From Dissulfurispira thermophila (GTDB lineage Bacteria > Nitrospirota > Thermodesulfovibrionia > Thermodesulfovibrionales > Dissulfurispiraceae), in the NCBI RefSeq assembly GCF_014701235.1, contig NZ_AP022873.1:1798001-1862000 (forward strand): a stretch of DNA of 64,000 nucleotides. The letters are read 5' to 3'. This document shows, piece after piece, positions 16,410 to 25,225 of this stretch (position 1 is the first letter of the stretch; each line of letters begins with the position of its first letter). A program made the position numbers and the translations under genes. Below the pieces are notes generated by a model, which ran no database searches, was not told the DNA's origin, and saw nothing but the letters and a program-made list of their open reading frames with translations.

Positions 16410-18083
16410 ATGGATACACTTGCAGAATTAAAAAAGATAACACAAAATTGCACAGTTATGTGTGTCGAAGATGATGATTCTGTGCTTTCATTGCTCCATG
16501 AAGCACTTTCTGGACTTTTTAAACATGTTATCACAGCAAAAAATGGACAGGATGGAATAGATAAGTTTCACAAAAACAAAATAGACCTCCTGATTACAGA
16601 CAATATCATGCCAGTAATGAACGGCATAGATATGATTAAGGAAATAAAAAAAACAGAGCCTAAACTACCTATAATCTTGATAACAGCCCACACTGATACC
16701 GACATCTTAATGGAAGCTATAAATATTGGTGTAACGCAATTTATTGCAAAACCTTTTACCATTAATATCCTTTTCAATGCTATAGAGACAGCAATTCAAA
16801 GAATAATAGTTGAAAAGCAAAAAATGCTTTATCAAGAAACCGAACTATTGAAATACAAAGAGAGCTACAATATACTGCAGCAAAAACTTGCTCTTAAAAA
16901 GCAACACAACATAATAAAAAACGATCTCTATTATAAAAAACTCTTGATTTATAATGATACAAAAGCAAGCGAATGGCTCATAAATATACGCTATGAACCG
17001 CACGATATCCTCTCTGGCGACTTTTATAGTATAAGAAAAATAGCTAAAGATAAAATCATTATATATCTATCAGATGCCATGGGTAAGGGATTAAATGCAT
17101 TTATATCAAATGCTGTCATAACATCGTTTCTGAATTTTTCGATTGATAAGGCGCTAAAAAAAAATGACTTTGATAAAGAGAGATTTTTCAATGATTTTTT
17201 CTATTTTTCAAAACAATATCTATCAGAAGATGAGGCATTATGTGCTGTATTACTCTTTATAGACTTTGAAAAAAATAGTCTTGAAATAGCTAATTTTTCA
17301 ATGCCGCCTATTCTCATTGAAACAGAAAAGAGAGAATTGCTAAAGATTAGCAGTAACAATCCACCTATTATGCGATTTGCCGAAAGATTTAAAAAAGATA
17401 TTTATAATATCGAATCACTTGAGAAAATGCTCATCTGTAGCGATGGTATATATAATGAAAAATACTGTGACTATATAGAAAATGATTTTATAAATGCAGC
17501 GTTTAAAAATCAATTTTTTAAAAGATTCACCGAACGGACTATCACACCTGATGATGATATAACCTTTATCTTTATAAAAAAAATACAATACATCCCAAAA
17601 TGGACAAAGACATACTCGATTAAAAGCAGACTTGAAGATGTACAATCTATAATCACAGAAATTGAAGTATTTCTGATGGAGATGGGCATGGACGCTGTGT
17701 TTATTGCAGAATGTATAACCGCTGTTTCAGAAATGACAATGAACGCATATGAACACGGCAGTCTAAATATCACATACCAACAAAAAAATAGACTTATAAA
17801 GGAAGGAAAATACGAGGAATATCTGCTTGATTTAGAAAAACAAATTGACAAAAAAATAGCGATTACAATAGAATTATTTGAAAATTATAATAGCTTATTT
17901 ATATGCTTCAAAATAACCGATGAGGGACATGGGTTCGATACATCAATAATAAAAGAAACCATGCAAGACATTAATCTATTACACTACAGAGGTATAAAAA
18001 TCGTTAAAGGCATTGTTGATGAAATTTATTACAATAACTCAGGCAACGAAGTCATCCTATTAAAGGAATGCAGCGAGAGATAG
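16410..18083 (+). CDS. Response regulator with PP2C phosphatase and RsbW-like kinase domains (HsbR-like)
   Basis: 557 residues in three modules. The receiver (Asp64 in LITDNIMPVMNG, acidic cluster 20-23) is followed by a coiled linker (about 130-180). A PP2C/SpoIIE phosphatase domain follows, with GDFYS, SDAMGKGLNAF, CSDGIYNE and PDDDITF. The tail is a GHKL anti-sigma-type kinase domain (ECITAVSEMTMNAYEHG, ITDEGHGFD). The same layout is known from Pseudomonas HsbR, which switches a STAS protein between phosphorylated and free states; the STAS gene follows at 18235. The start is taken at ATG 16410, one base after the HDOD stop; TTG 16401 is possible. No clear ribosome-binding site is seen, suggesting coupling. 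Confidence 0.87.
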   Translation: MDTLAELKKITQNCTVMCVEDDDSVLSLLHEALSGLFKHVITAKNGQDGIDKFHKNKIDLLITDNIMPVMNGIDMIKEIKKTEPKLPIILITAHTDTDILMEAINIGVTQFIAKPFTINILFNAIETAIQRIIVEKQKMLYQETELLKYKESYNILQQKLALKKQHNIIKNDLYYKKLLIYNDTKASEWLINIRYEPHDILSGDFYSIRKIAKDKIIIYLSDAMGKGLNAFISNAVITSFLNFSIDKALKKNDFDKERFFNDFFYFSKQYLSEDEALCAVLLFIDFEKNSLEIANFSMPPILIETEKRELLKISSNNPPIMRFAERFKKDIYNIESLEKMLICSDGIYNEKYCDYIENDFINAAFKNQFFKRFTERTITPDDDITFIFIKKIQYIPKWTKTYSIKSRLEDVQSIITEIEVFLMEMGMDAVFIAECITAVSEMTMNAYEHGSLNITYQQKNRLIKEGKYEEYLLDLEKQIDKKIAITIELFENYNSLFICFKITDEGHGFDTSIIKETMQDINLLHYRGIKIVKGIVDEIYYNNSGNEVILLKECSER

Positions 18084-18234
18084 GAGTTTAGAGATAGAGG
18101 GGGGAGATGGGAAAAAAGAAGAAGTTTGGACTTTAAATCAACAGAAACAATAGTCCCCTACTGATAAATCACAAGCCATGAGGATAGTTAAACTTAATTT
18201 GACATTTAATTTTTCTTAAAAAAGAGGAGGGGTT

Positions 18235-18534
18235 ATGGAGGCAATAGCATCAGGCATATCAGAAGTTACTATCACTGGAGAAATAAAATCTATAAACGAT
18301 TATCTTGACATCAAAAAAGTTATAACAGAGCTTATTGAAAATAATGACGTTGATTCAATCACAATAAAAATACCTACTTCGGCTTCCATAAATTCTGCAC
18401 TGATAGGTTTTTTCTTAAGACTTGTGCATGAAAACAAAATCAAACTCACAATACACGTCGGCAACGATAGATTATTAAACTTGCTTAATATAATGAATCT
18501 AATGACTATCTTTAATGTACAAAAGAAAATATAA
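18235..18534 (+). CDS. STAS-domain anti-sigma factor antagonist
   Basis: A 99-residue stand-alone STAS protein. Ser54 in INSALIG aligns with the phosphorylated Ser58 of SpoIIAA (DSSGLG), although the preceding Asp is Asn and the second Ser is Ala. It is the obvious substrate for the phosphatase and kinase domains encoded just upstream. AAGAGGAGGGG precedes the ATG. The 151-base gap before it contains no recognisable terminator. The chemoreceptor gene follows 10 bases downstream, linking the switch to chemosensing. Its binding target is not encoded nearby. Confidence 0.83.
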   Translation: MEAIASGISEVTITGEIKSINDYLDIKKVITELIENNDVDSITIKIPTSASINSALIGFFLRLVHENKIKLTIHVGNDRLLNLLNIMNLMTIFNVQKKI

Positions 18535-18544
18535 GGGGGGCGCA

Positions 18545-20179
18545 ATGAAAAAACTTTTCGATATGGTTTTAAGCATAGGAATTAAAAAGAAAGTATTAAT
18601 AGGTTACATTTTTATGAGTTTACTCATATTTGCCATCATTAGTTTTATTGCTATAAATGCATTTCATATCAAATCCAGATATGAGTTTCTGAATACTATA
18701 AGTAAAGACATACAAATCATTACACAGCTTAAATCTGATATAAATGGCATAAGGGCTTCATTTCTGAGAATGGCTATAGCAAAAGACCCAGATACATGGC
18801 AAAGACAAGAAGATGTAATGCATTTCTACTCAGACCAGAGTGATGAAAATCTTTCAAAATTAAAATATGGACGATATAAAGATAAAATCGCTGAAATGGA
18901 AAAGACATGGAAGCCCTTTAAAGAAACTATATTTAATGAGCTCATTCCACTTGTTAAATCAGGGAATGTTGCCAGGGCAATGGAAATACTTGGAACAACA
19001 CAGGCAGAAAGGTCTAAAGAATTCATGGCTATAGCCAATGAAATTATAGAAACTGCAAAAAATGAATTCTCAGAAAATACAAGCAATATAAACAGAGAAA
19101 TAAAAAACACTATTATTTTAGTGGTAGTCTTTGTTATAACGAGTTTTTCTATTGCCTTTGCTTTTTCTTTCTGGTTTATAAATAAATATGTAGTTGGTGA
19201 TCTAATCAGAATAGAACAGGCAGCAGAGAAATTCTCAGATGGCGATCTAACAGTTATAATTAGCCCTGAAAGTAAAGATGAATTTGGCATCATTTCTGAC
19301 AAACTCAACGAAAGTTTGACCCAATTTAACAACATGATAAAAAGCATTTTAAAAGTATCGAACAATGTTGTATCTGCTGTTGAAATATTAAAAAGAATGG
19401 CTGAAAATGCAAGCGATGGAACAAAAATACAATTTCAGCAAGCATCTCTAATATCCGACTCTGCTGATAAAATGATAAAAACCATAGTAAATATCTCGAA
19501 TAATTCATCAAAGGCACAGGAAAGCACTGAATCAGGAATGAATACAGCAGAGAAAGGCAAAGAAATTGCAGATAAAGCCATAGAAACAGTAGAAACAGTA
19601 AACCACATGACAACAGAGCTATCATCTGTGATCAAAAATTTAACAAGTCATGTTGAGGCTATAAGTGAAATAGCTACAGTAATTAAAGATATAGCAGACC
19701 AGACAAACCTTTTGGCACTGAATGCAGCTATTGAGGCGGCAAGGGCTGGAGAACAAGGAAGGGGATTTGCAGTAGTAGCAGATGAAGTAAGAAAACTTGC
19801 AGAGAAAACCATTAAAGCAACAGTAGAAATCGAAAATAAAATCACTTCAATCAAACAAGAATCGGAAAAAACAACCATATCAATGTCTCAAACCTTTAAT
19901 GCTGTTAATATAGCTACAGATTATATAAGAAATGTTGGAAACAGCCTTCACGAAATTGTAAATGCTATTAAAACCGCATATAAAGAGGTTTTAAGCATAA
20001 CAGAAGCAGTGCATGAGCATTCAGCAGGCTCACTTGATGTATCTGTAAATATAGAAAAAACACTTTCTGTCTCAAAAAATATGGAAAAAATGACTTCTGA
20101 ATTAATGAACGAAATTTATTCATTGCTTTCTATAGCAAACGATTTAAAAGCAATGAGTTCAAGATTTAAAACAAGATAG
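18545..20179 (+). CDS. Methyl-accepting chemotaxis protein with four-helix-bundle sensor
   Basis: 544 residues; the ATG at 18545 is preceded by AAGGGGGGCGCA. TM1 spans about 15-38, a periplasmic helical domain of the 4HB_MCP type about 40-195 and TM2 about 198-222. HAMP follows, then the signalling hairpin with [20 protein letters not shown]. The cytoplasmic part is close to that of the first chemoreceptor, but there is no CZB tail. Its last 21 bases overlap the 3' end of the convergent ybeY gene, which gives ybeY its altered C-terminus. It marks the right end of the inserted signalling block. Confidence 0.93.
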   Translation: MKKLFDMVLSIGIKKKVLIGYIFMSLLIFAIISFIAINAFHIKSRYEFLNTISKDIQIITQLKSDINGIRASFLRMAIAKDPDTWQRQEDVMHFYSDQSDENLSKLKYGRYKDKIAEMEKTWKPFKETIFNELIPLVKSGNVARAMEILGTTQAERSKEFMAIANEIIETAKNEFSENTSNINREIKNTIILVVVFVITSFSIAFAFSFWFINKYVVGDLIRIEQAAEKFSDGDLTVIISPESKDEFGIISDKLNESLTQFNNMIKSILKVSNNVVSAVEILKRMAENASDGTKIQFQQASLISDSADKMIKTIVNISNNSSKAQESTESGMNTAEKGKEIADKAIETVETVNHMTTELSSVIKNLTSHVEAISEIATVIKDIADQTNLLALNAAIEAARAGEQGRGFAVVADEVRKLAEKTIKATVEIENKITSIKQESEKTTISMSQTFNAVNIATDYIRNVGNSLHEIVNAIKTAYKEVLSITEAVHEHSAGSLDVSVNIEKTLSVSKNMEKMTSELMNEIYSLLSIANDLKAMSSRFKTR

Positions 20180-20710
20180 TAGTTGTTTTTCCATCTCCCT
20201 CATCTTCTTTGCTTGGTATTTATTTTTTTCGTGGTCATATCCAAGAAGATGAAGAAGTCCGTGAATCAAAAGCCATGCAACTTCTTCATAAAAGGTAAAT
20301 CCATGCTCCTTTGCCTGTCTTTTTGCCTGTGGAATGTTAATAACAATATCACCAAGCAGCATCATCCGTCGAGAGTCAAAGGCTTGAAGACTGAAAGCTG
20401 AAAGCCTTTTTTTGAGCTTTGAGCTTTGAACCTTGATGCCTGACGCCTGACGCTTATTGCTGAATGCAATTTGCGGGAACGAAAGCACATCTGTAGTTTT
20501 ATCTTTTTCACGATATTGCAAATTCAATTCTCTCATCTTCCTGTCATTTACAAAGAATACGCTTATCTCCAGCAATAGATAATGAGCAACAAATAATGAG
20601 TCTAACTTGCCGCTATCCTTCAGGTATTGGAGAGACCTTTTCAGTATCTGTTTTACTCTCCGCTGGTTTACCCTCATCAATCTTTGATTGTTTTTTATTG
20701 TTATTTCCAT
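20159..20710 (-). CDS. ybeY: Endoribonuclease YbeY (intact copy with altered C-terminus)
   Basis: A single-strand-specific metallo-endoribonuclease needed for 16S rRNA 3' maturation and ribosome quality control. 183 residues. The N-terminus includes [14 protein letters not shown], followed by KTTDVLSFP. The zinc site [11 protein letters not shown] is intact. Two oddities: a stretch of about 30 residues between TDVLSFP and LLGDIVI is encoded by a heptamer array (20375-20460), and the last residues (QLLSCFKS) are read from the end of the convergent chemoreceptor gene. The native tail survives in the remnant at 15234. It lies downstream of pgpH-like and phoH as in many genomes. Confidence 0.9.
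   Translation of the reverse strand: MEITIKNNQRLMRVNQRRVKQILKRSLQYLKDSGKLDSLFVAHYLLLEISVFFVNDRKMRELNLQYREKDKTTDVLSFPQIAFSNKRQASGIKVQSSKLKKRLSAFSLQAFDSRRMMLLGDIVINIPQAKRQAKEHGFTFYEEVAWLLIHGLLHLLGYDHEKNKYQAKKMREMEKQLLSCFKS
20375..20460. repeat. Heptamer array inside ybeY
   Basis: A run of degenerate 7-mers in two registers: GCTTGAA-GACTGAA-AGCTGAA, then TTGAGCT-TTGAGCT-TTGAACC-TTGATGC-CTGACGC-CTGACGC. It is translated in YbeY. The truncated ybeY copy B ends within a contracted version of this array, so the rearrangement break lies in it. Confidence 0.75.
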
Positions 20711-20757
20711 TTTCTCTTGATTACCTGAAATGCTTGAATATATGAGCTTTATTACTC

Positions 20758-22299
20758 TTAGCTACCGGCTGTTGCCGTCAGGATTGTTTTCTCTGTCTTA
20801 TGCGATAAGCCCTTTATATCGAGTTCAGGATATTCTATTCTCCTATGGAAGATGCTGGTCAGAATATATGTAAATTTCTTCTTGATTTCTGATATATCTT
20901 TCAGTGTGAGCTCACACTCATCTATCTGTCCATCGAGAAAGATATTGTTTATTATCCTATCAACAAGTGCTGAAATCCTTGCAGGTGTGGGGTCTGTAAG
21001 TGCACGGGAGGCTGCTTCTACTGCGTCTGCCATCATAACAATAGCAGCTACTCTTGTCTGTGGTTTTGGGCCGGGGTATCGATATTTTTCTTGAGATATG
21101 TCAGCAGCTTGCTCCATAGCCTTCTGATAAAAATATGTTATAAGGCTTGTGCCATGATGCTGTTGTATGATGTCTGTAATTAAACTTGGCAATTTATACT
21201 GTTTAGCCAGTTCAACACCTTCTTTTACATGAGAAATAAGTATCATGCTGCTCATATGCGGTGCCAATTTTTCATGTTTGCTCACTGTAGTTGTCTGATT
21301 TTCTACAAAATACTCTGGCATCTTCATCTTGCCAATATCGTGATAATATGCTGTCACTCTCGCAAGCAGGGGGTTTGCTCCCACTGCTTCTGCTGCTGCC
21401 TCTGCAAGATTTCCTACAATAACGCTATGATGATAAGTTCCGGGCGCAGTTATCATAAGATTGCGCATTAATGGCTGATCAAGGTCAAGTAATTCTACAA
21501 GGCTTATATCAGTTGTTATTCCAAAGATATATTCTATAGCAGGCAATATCAAGGATACAGTTGCAGAGACCATAATTCCTGACAATGCAGCAAATAAAAA
21601 AGCAGAAGGTGACATTTGAGAAAAAAGGCTCCCTTTAAGAAGCAGTATAATACCGGTAGTTAAAACATTTACGATGCTTACATACATACCACCTTTTATA
21701 AGGGCAGACCTTTTTTTACATCTTGCTACCCCAAATGCAGCAGTTAAACTTCCTATAAAGACATAAATCGTATAAAGTGGATCATTTAGCCATATTCCAG
21801 ATAATAGACTTATAGCAAATGAGAATATTATGGATGTATGAAAATCAAATATGAGTTTTATAAGCATAGCTCCTATAGGAATGGGTATGCCATAAATAAA
21901 GGCATTACCAGCAGGAAAGGCAAGTCCCCTGTGAAGCCCTGAGAGGAGATATTCATATGCCCTTCCAAGTATAAGTGTCCCTGCCACAAGAAGTCCTAAC
22001 AGGAGCAGCATCTTATAGTTTCTTAGGTAAGCAGGCTTATATCGTCTTATATCTTTATAAAAGATGAATAAGATTGCTACTGCTATTAAAAAACTGCCTA
22101 AAAATCGATCTACACCAACACCTACTCGAATTATTAAGGCAGAAACAAGGCCAAGTGCCATCAGGACAGCAATCTTATATATATCTTCTCTATGCCTTTC
22201 TGAGTACTCCTTGAGTTTACTCCAGAAACTATTTGTCCCAAAAACTTTTTGGAGACCTTTACTACTGCTCTTCTGTATCCCGTTTTTCATATCTTTCAT
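20758..22299 (-). CDS. Membrane HD-domain phosphohydrolase, PgpH family (short form)
   Basis: 513 residues with a cytoplasmic N-terminus, about seven hydrophobic segments between residues 40 and 260, and a C-terminal HD domain (TYHHSVIVGNLAEAA, YYHDIGKMKMPEYF, IIQQHHGTS, MMADAVEAASRAL). PgpH enzymes hydrolyse cyclic di-AMP. The large extracellular 7TMR-HDED domain that usually precedes the membrane region is missing, which explains the length below the usual 700-800. It sits between phoH and ybeY, the classical neighbourhood, and overlaps the phoH 3' end by about 38 bases. The substrate is inferred from the family. Confidence 0.87.
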   Translation of the reverse strand: MKDMKNGIQKSSSKGLQKVFGTNSFWSKLKEYSERHREDIYKIAVLMALGLVSALIIRVGVGVDRFLGSFLIAVAILFIFYKDIRRYKPAYLRNYKMLLLLGLLVAGTLILGRAYEYLLSGLHRGLAFPAGNAFIYGIPIPIGAMLIKLIFDFHTSIIFSFAISLLSGIWLNDPLYTIYVFIGSLTAAFGVARCKKRSALIKGGMYVSIVNVLTTGIILLLKGSLFSQMSPSAFLFAALSGIMVSATVSLILPAIEYIFGITTDISLVELLDLDQPLMRNLMITAPGTYHHSVIVGNLAEAAAEAVGANPLLARVTAYYHDIGKMKMPEYFVENQTTTVSKHEKLAPHMSSMILISHVKEGVELAKQYKLPSLITDIIQQHHGTSLITYFYQKAMEQAADISQEKYRYPGPKPQTRVAAIVMMADAVEAASRALTDPTPARISALVDRIINNIFLDGQIDECELTLKDISEIKKKFTYILTSIFHRRIEYPELDIKGLSHKTEKTILTATAGS

Positions 22300-23230
22300 A
22301 AGCCCTTACAATTTCCTGAACAAGTCTGTGTCTAACAACATCCCTCTCTGAGAAATAGACTATCTTTATGCCTTCTACATCTTTTAGGATCTTCAATGCT
22401 TCTATAAGCCCAGACATTCTGCCAGCAGGAAGGTCTATCTGTGTTATATCTCCTGTGATTACTGTCTTTGAACCAAAACCAAGCCTTGTCAGATACATCT
22501 TCATCTGTTCAGAAGTTGTGTTTTGAGCTTCATCAAGTATCACAAAGGAATCGTTCAATGTCCTTCCCCTCATGAATGCAAGGGGTGCTATCTCGATAAT
22601 GCCTCGCTCTATTAGCTTTGACGCCTTATCTATCTCCATCATATCAAAAAGGGCATCATACAATGGTCTGAGATAGGGACTGACCTTTTCTGCTATGTCA
22701 CCCGGCAGAAATCCTAATTTCTCACCGGCTTCAACCGCAGGCCTTACAAGGACTATTCTTGATACTTGTTTAGTCAAAAAGCCGTTGATAGCCATTGCCA
22801 TTGCAAGATATGTCTTTCCTGTGCCTGCAGGTCCGATGCCAAAAACTATATCATATTTGTTTATCGCATCTATATACTGCCTTTGTGTTTCTGTTTTAGG
22901 GATTATAAATCTCTTTTTTGAAGAAACAGGGATATTGCCCTTAAAAAGATCCCTGATAGAAATCTCTTTGCCTTCTGTCAGAGATTTAACAGCATAACTA
23001 ATGTCTTCAGGCTTTAGAATATATCCGTTTTTATTTACTTCCCGTATTTCGTGAATTACCTTTTCTGCCTTTTCGACATTTCCGTCTTCTCCATGGATAA
23101 TAAGCTTATTACCCCTGACGCTGATTGCAACATCAAAGGAGTTTTCTATAACCTTCAGAGTCTTATCTATTCCACCATGAAGAAAAGGATATTCCTTCTC
23201 TTCATCCAGTTCAATTTCTATAGTTCTCGT
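22262..23230 (-). CDS. phoH: PhoH family ATPase, probable ACG start
   Basis: PhoH/YbeZ is a cytosolic ATPase with an N-terminal nucleic-acid-binding domain that works with YbeY. The Walker A motif GIGPAGTGKTYLA and Walker B VILDEAQN are intact. The first ATG in this frame (22799-22801) lies after Walker A and cannot be the start. The frame is open upstream to about 23320 but contains no ATG, GTG or TTG. ACG at 23228-23230, five bases after AAGGGGG, would begin a 322-residue protein (RTIEIELDEEKEY) of normal family length. It starts 21 bases after the SPOR gene stop. Either a rare ACG start or a mutated ATG. Confidence 0.88.
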   Translation of the reverse strand, partial: TRTIEIELDEEKEYPFLHGGIDKTLKVIENSFDVAISVRGNKLIIHGEDGNVEKAEKVIHEIREVNKNGYILKPEDISYAVKSLTEGKEISIRDLFKGNIPVSSKKRFIIPKTETQRQYIDAINKYDIVFGIGPAGTGKTYLAMAMAINGFLTKQVSRIVLVRPAVEAGEKLGFLPGDIAEKVSPYLRPLYDALFDMMEIDKASKLIERGIIEIAPLAFMRGRTLNDSFVILDEAQNTTSEQMKMYLTRLGFGSKTVITGDITQIDLPAGRMSGLIEALKILKDVEGIKIVYFSERDVVRHRLVQEIVRAYERYEKRDTEEQ

Positions 23231-23250
23231 AAACGCCCCCTTAGCCTGTC

Positions 23251-24027
23251 TTATTTTGCCGTTACAAAATTCTGCATTCCTGTTTTCTTTCGCATTGATA
23301 CTGCTGCGATCTCGGCTTCTCGCTTACTTTTATATGTCCCTACTCTTACCCTGAAATATGGATCACCTTCTGCCTTGCTGACAATGTATGCCTTAATACC
23401 TTTTGAATTCAGGCTTTGCCGAAGCTGCTCAGCCCCTTCCTTATTAGGGAAGGCGCCAAACTGTATAGTATAAAGTTTTACGGATTTTGATGTTTTTGCA
23501 GGCACATTCTTTTTGGCTATACTCTTTACTGTATTTTTTTCTTTATTGGCAACAGCCGCATTCTCCTTTGTTTTTGTCTTTGTTTCGACTTTCACTTCAT
23601 GGCCCTTCACCTCTGGGGAATCCTTCTCTTTCTGCTCGCTCTTATCCTCTGCAATCTCTTCTCCATGACTTTTCCCTGATTTACTCTCAGTAGTTTTCTG
23701 CTCCTTTGGCAACTCCTTTTCAGGCTCTGCTAACTTTTGAGGAGGTGGCTCCTGTGGAAATTCAGGAGGTTTTATCGAAGGTGCTATAGGTGCCTCTTTT
23801 GGAGTAGTTGAAGTGGTCTCCAGTACCCTTTTGTCTTCAGGAGGAAGTGATGGTTTTTGTTCTACATCTTTTTTAAGTTCTTCTTCTGTCTGTAAAATAT
23901 TGCCGCCTTTATAACCCCAGAAATATCCAACTCCAAAACTCAATATAATTATGACAATAGCTCCAATAATCACGGTGCTTTTATTAAGCAGCAATATAGA
24001 TGATCTTTCCGTCCCTCTGATTCTCAT
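23251..24027 (-). CDS. SPOR-domain membrane protein
   Basis: 258 residues: a short cytoplasmic head, one transmembrane helix (about 16-38), a long Pro/Glu/Lys-rich periplasmic linker (about 45-180), and a C-terminal SPOR domain (LYTIQFGAFPNKEGAEQL to FRVRVGTYKSKREAE). SPOR domains bind denuded glycans at the septum, as in FtsN or DedD. The gene overlaps the queA stop by four bases. It is probably a cell-division or cell-wall protein; it is too divergent in the linker to name as FtsN. Confidence 0.87.
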   Translation of the reverse strand: MRIRGTERSSILLLNKSTVIIGAIVIIILSFGVGYFWGYKGGNILQTEEELKKDVEQKPSLPPEDKRVLETTSTTPKEAPIAPSIKPPEFPQEPPPQKLAEPEKELPKEQKTTESKSGKSHGEEIAEDKSEQKEKDSPEVKGHEVKVETKTKTKENAAVANKEKNTVKSIAKKNVPAKTSKSVKLYTIQFGAFPNKEGAEQLRQSLNSKGIKAYIVSKAEGDPYFRVRVGTYKSKREAEIAAVSMRKKTGMQNFVTAK

Positions 24028-25142
24028 AAAATGAGCATAGCATCACCATAGGAAAAAAATCTATAGCCCATGGCAATCGCCTCCTTATAAGCATATAATA
24101 TCTTCCTGAAACCTCTTAATGCAGATACAAGCATCAATGGCGTAGAACATGGAAGATGAAAATTGGTTACAAGCCCATCTATTGCCCTAAATTCATATCC
24201 GGGATATATAAATATATCAGCAAATCCCTTTATAGAGCCATTCTGATTAGTCAGAAATGAGGATTTCATCTCACCTTCGTCCACCCCATGAAAGAGGGGT
24301 CTCATGGGGGAGATTTCATCTCTCCCATGCTGATGCATACTAAATACTGCTTCTATTGCCCTTGTTGTTGTTGTCCCTACTGTTATAAGTCTATTACCTG
24401 ATTCTTTTGTCTTCTGTATCTTGTTCAGCAAAGAAGTTTTCATCTCGAAATATTCTGGATCCATTTTATGCTCCTGAAGCCACTCTGTCTTTATAGGCTT
24501 AAATGTTCCAATTCCCACATGGAGAGTTAATGTCTCAACCAATATCCCTTTATTCCTTATTTTATTAAGCAGTTCCTCGGTAAAATGCAGTCCTGCCGTG
24601 GGAGCAGCAATTGACCCCTGATATTCTGCATAAACAGTCTGGTATCTCTGTTTATCTGTATCGTCAGGCATGCGGTTTATATACGGAGGCAAAGGCATAT
24701 AGCCATACTGCCAGAGGACATCTTGCACTTTTGAGGATTCTATATTCAAAAATCTTAAAAATTTTTTTGCCCTTGACTCCTTACCCTTGACTCCTTCTGC
24801 CCATACTTCAGCCATGACCCCATCACCAATTGTTACAGTCCCATCAATCCTACCTTTGCACATTATCTCCCATACGCCATTTTTATCCACTTCCCTGACA
24901 AGTAGGATGTCAAGTTTTCCGCCAGAATGTTTTACAGCAATAATTCGTGCAGGGAATACCTTTGTATTATTAACCACAAGCATATCCCCTTCATTAAGAT
25001 ACTCGATAATATCATAAAACTTTTTATGCTCAATGTCTCCATTTTTATGAAGCACAAGAAGTCTTGAATTATCCCTTTTATCCAGTGGTCTTGAAGCAAT
25101 CAAATTCCTTGGTAAATGAAAATAAAAATCAGCAGTTCTCAT
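24024..25142 (-). CDS. queA: tRNA preQ1(34) S-adenosylmethionine ribosyltransferase-isomerase
   Basis: QueA transfers the ribosyl moiety of SAM to preQ1 in tRNA, forming epoxyqueuosine. 372 residues from the ATG at 25142 (MRTADFYFHLP matches the family start; an earlier ATG adds 18 unrelated residues). GSIAAPTAGLHFT, VGIGTFKPI and DIFIYPGYEF are conserved. It is longer than the usual 340 because of two in-frame inserts: a heptamer array (24771-24800, GVKGKESRAKK) and about 30 residues around 24240-24345 encoded by small palindromes. QueH, the next enzyme of the pathway, is encoded at 26514. Confidence 0.93.
   Translation of the reverse strand: MRTADFYFHLPRNLIASRPLDKRDNSRLLVLHKNGDIEHKKFYDIIEYLNEGDMLVVNNTKVFPARIIAVKHSGGKLDILLVREVDKNGVWEIMCKGRIDGTVTIGDGVMAEVWAEGVKGKESRAKKFLRFLNIESSKVQDVLWQYGYMPLPPYINRMPDDTDKQRYQTVYAEYQGSIAAPTAGLHFTEELLNKIRNKGILVETLTLHVGIGTFKPIKTEWLQEHKMDPEYFEMKTSLLNKIQKTKESGNRLITVGTTTTRAIEAVFSMHQHGRDEISPMRPLFHGVDEGEMKSSFLTNQNGSIKGFADIFIYPGYEFRAIDGLVTNFHLPCSTPLMLVSALRGFRKILYAYKEAIAMGYRFFSYGDAMLIL
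24240..24345. repeat. Palindromic insert in queA
   Basis: Two hairpins, ACCCCATGA/TCATGGGGG and GGGAGA/TCTCCC, lie in a stretch that extends QueA between TTTTRAIEAVF and the GFADIFIYPGY motif. Ordinary QueA proteins have a shorter loop here. It is probably a third kind of small repeat tolerated in frame. Confidence 0.4.
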
Positions 25143-25225
25143 AAAAATACCACTTTCACCTGTTATTTCGATCACCCAAGCCAAAGCCCTGATCAAAGCG
25201 AATGTAGGGGATCTCGTCTTTGGGA

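Noticed and set aside
5452-20179. Island considered as a prophage or integrative element
   Set aside because: No integrase, recombinase, phage structural, conjugation or tRNA attachment feature; only duplicated ybeY ends mark the borders.
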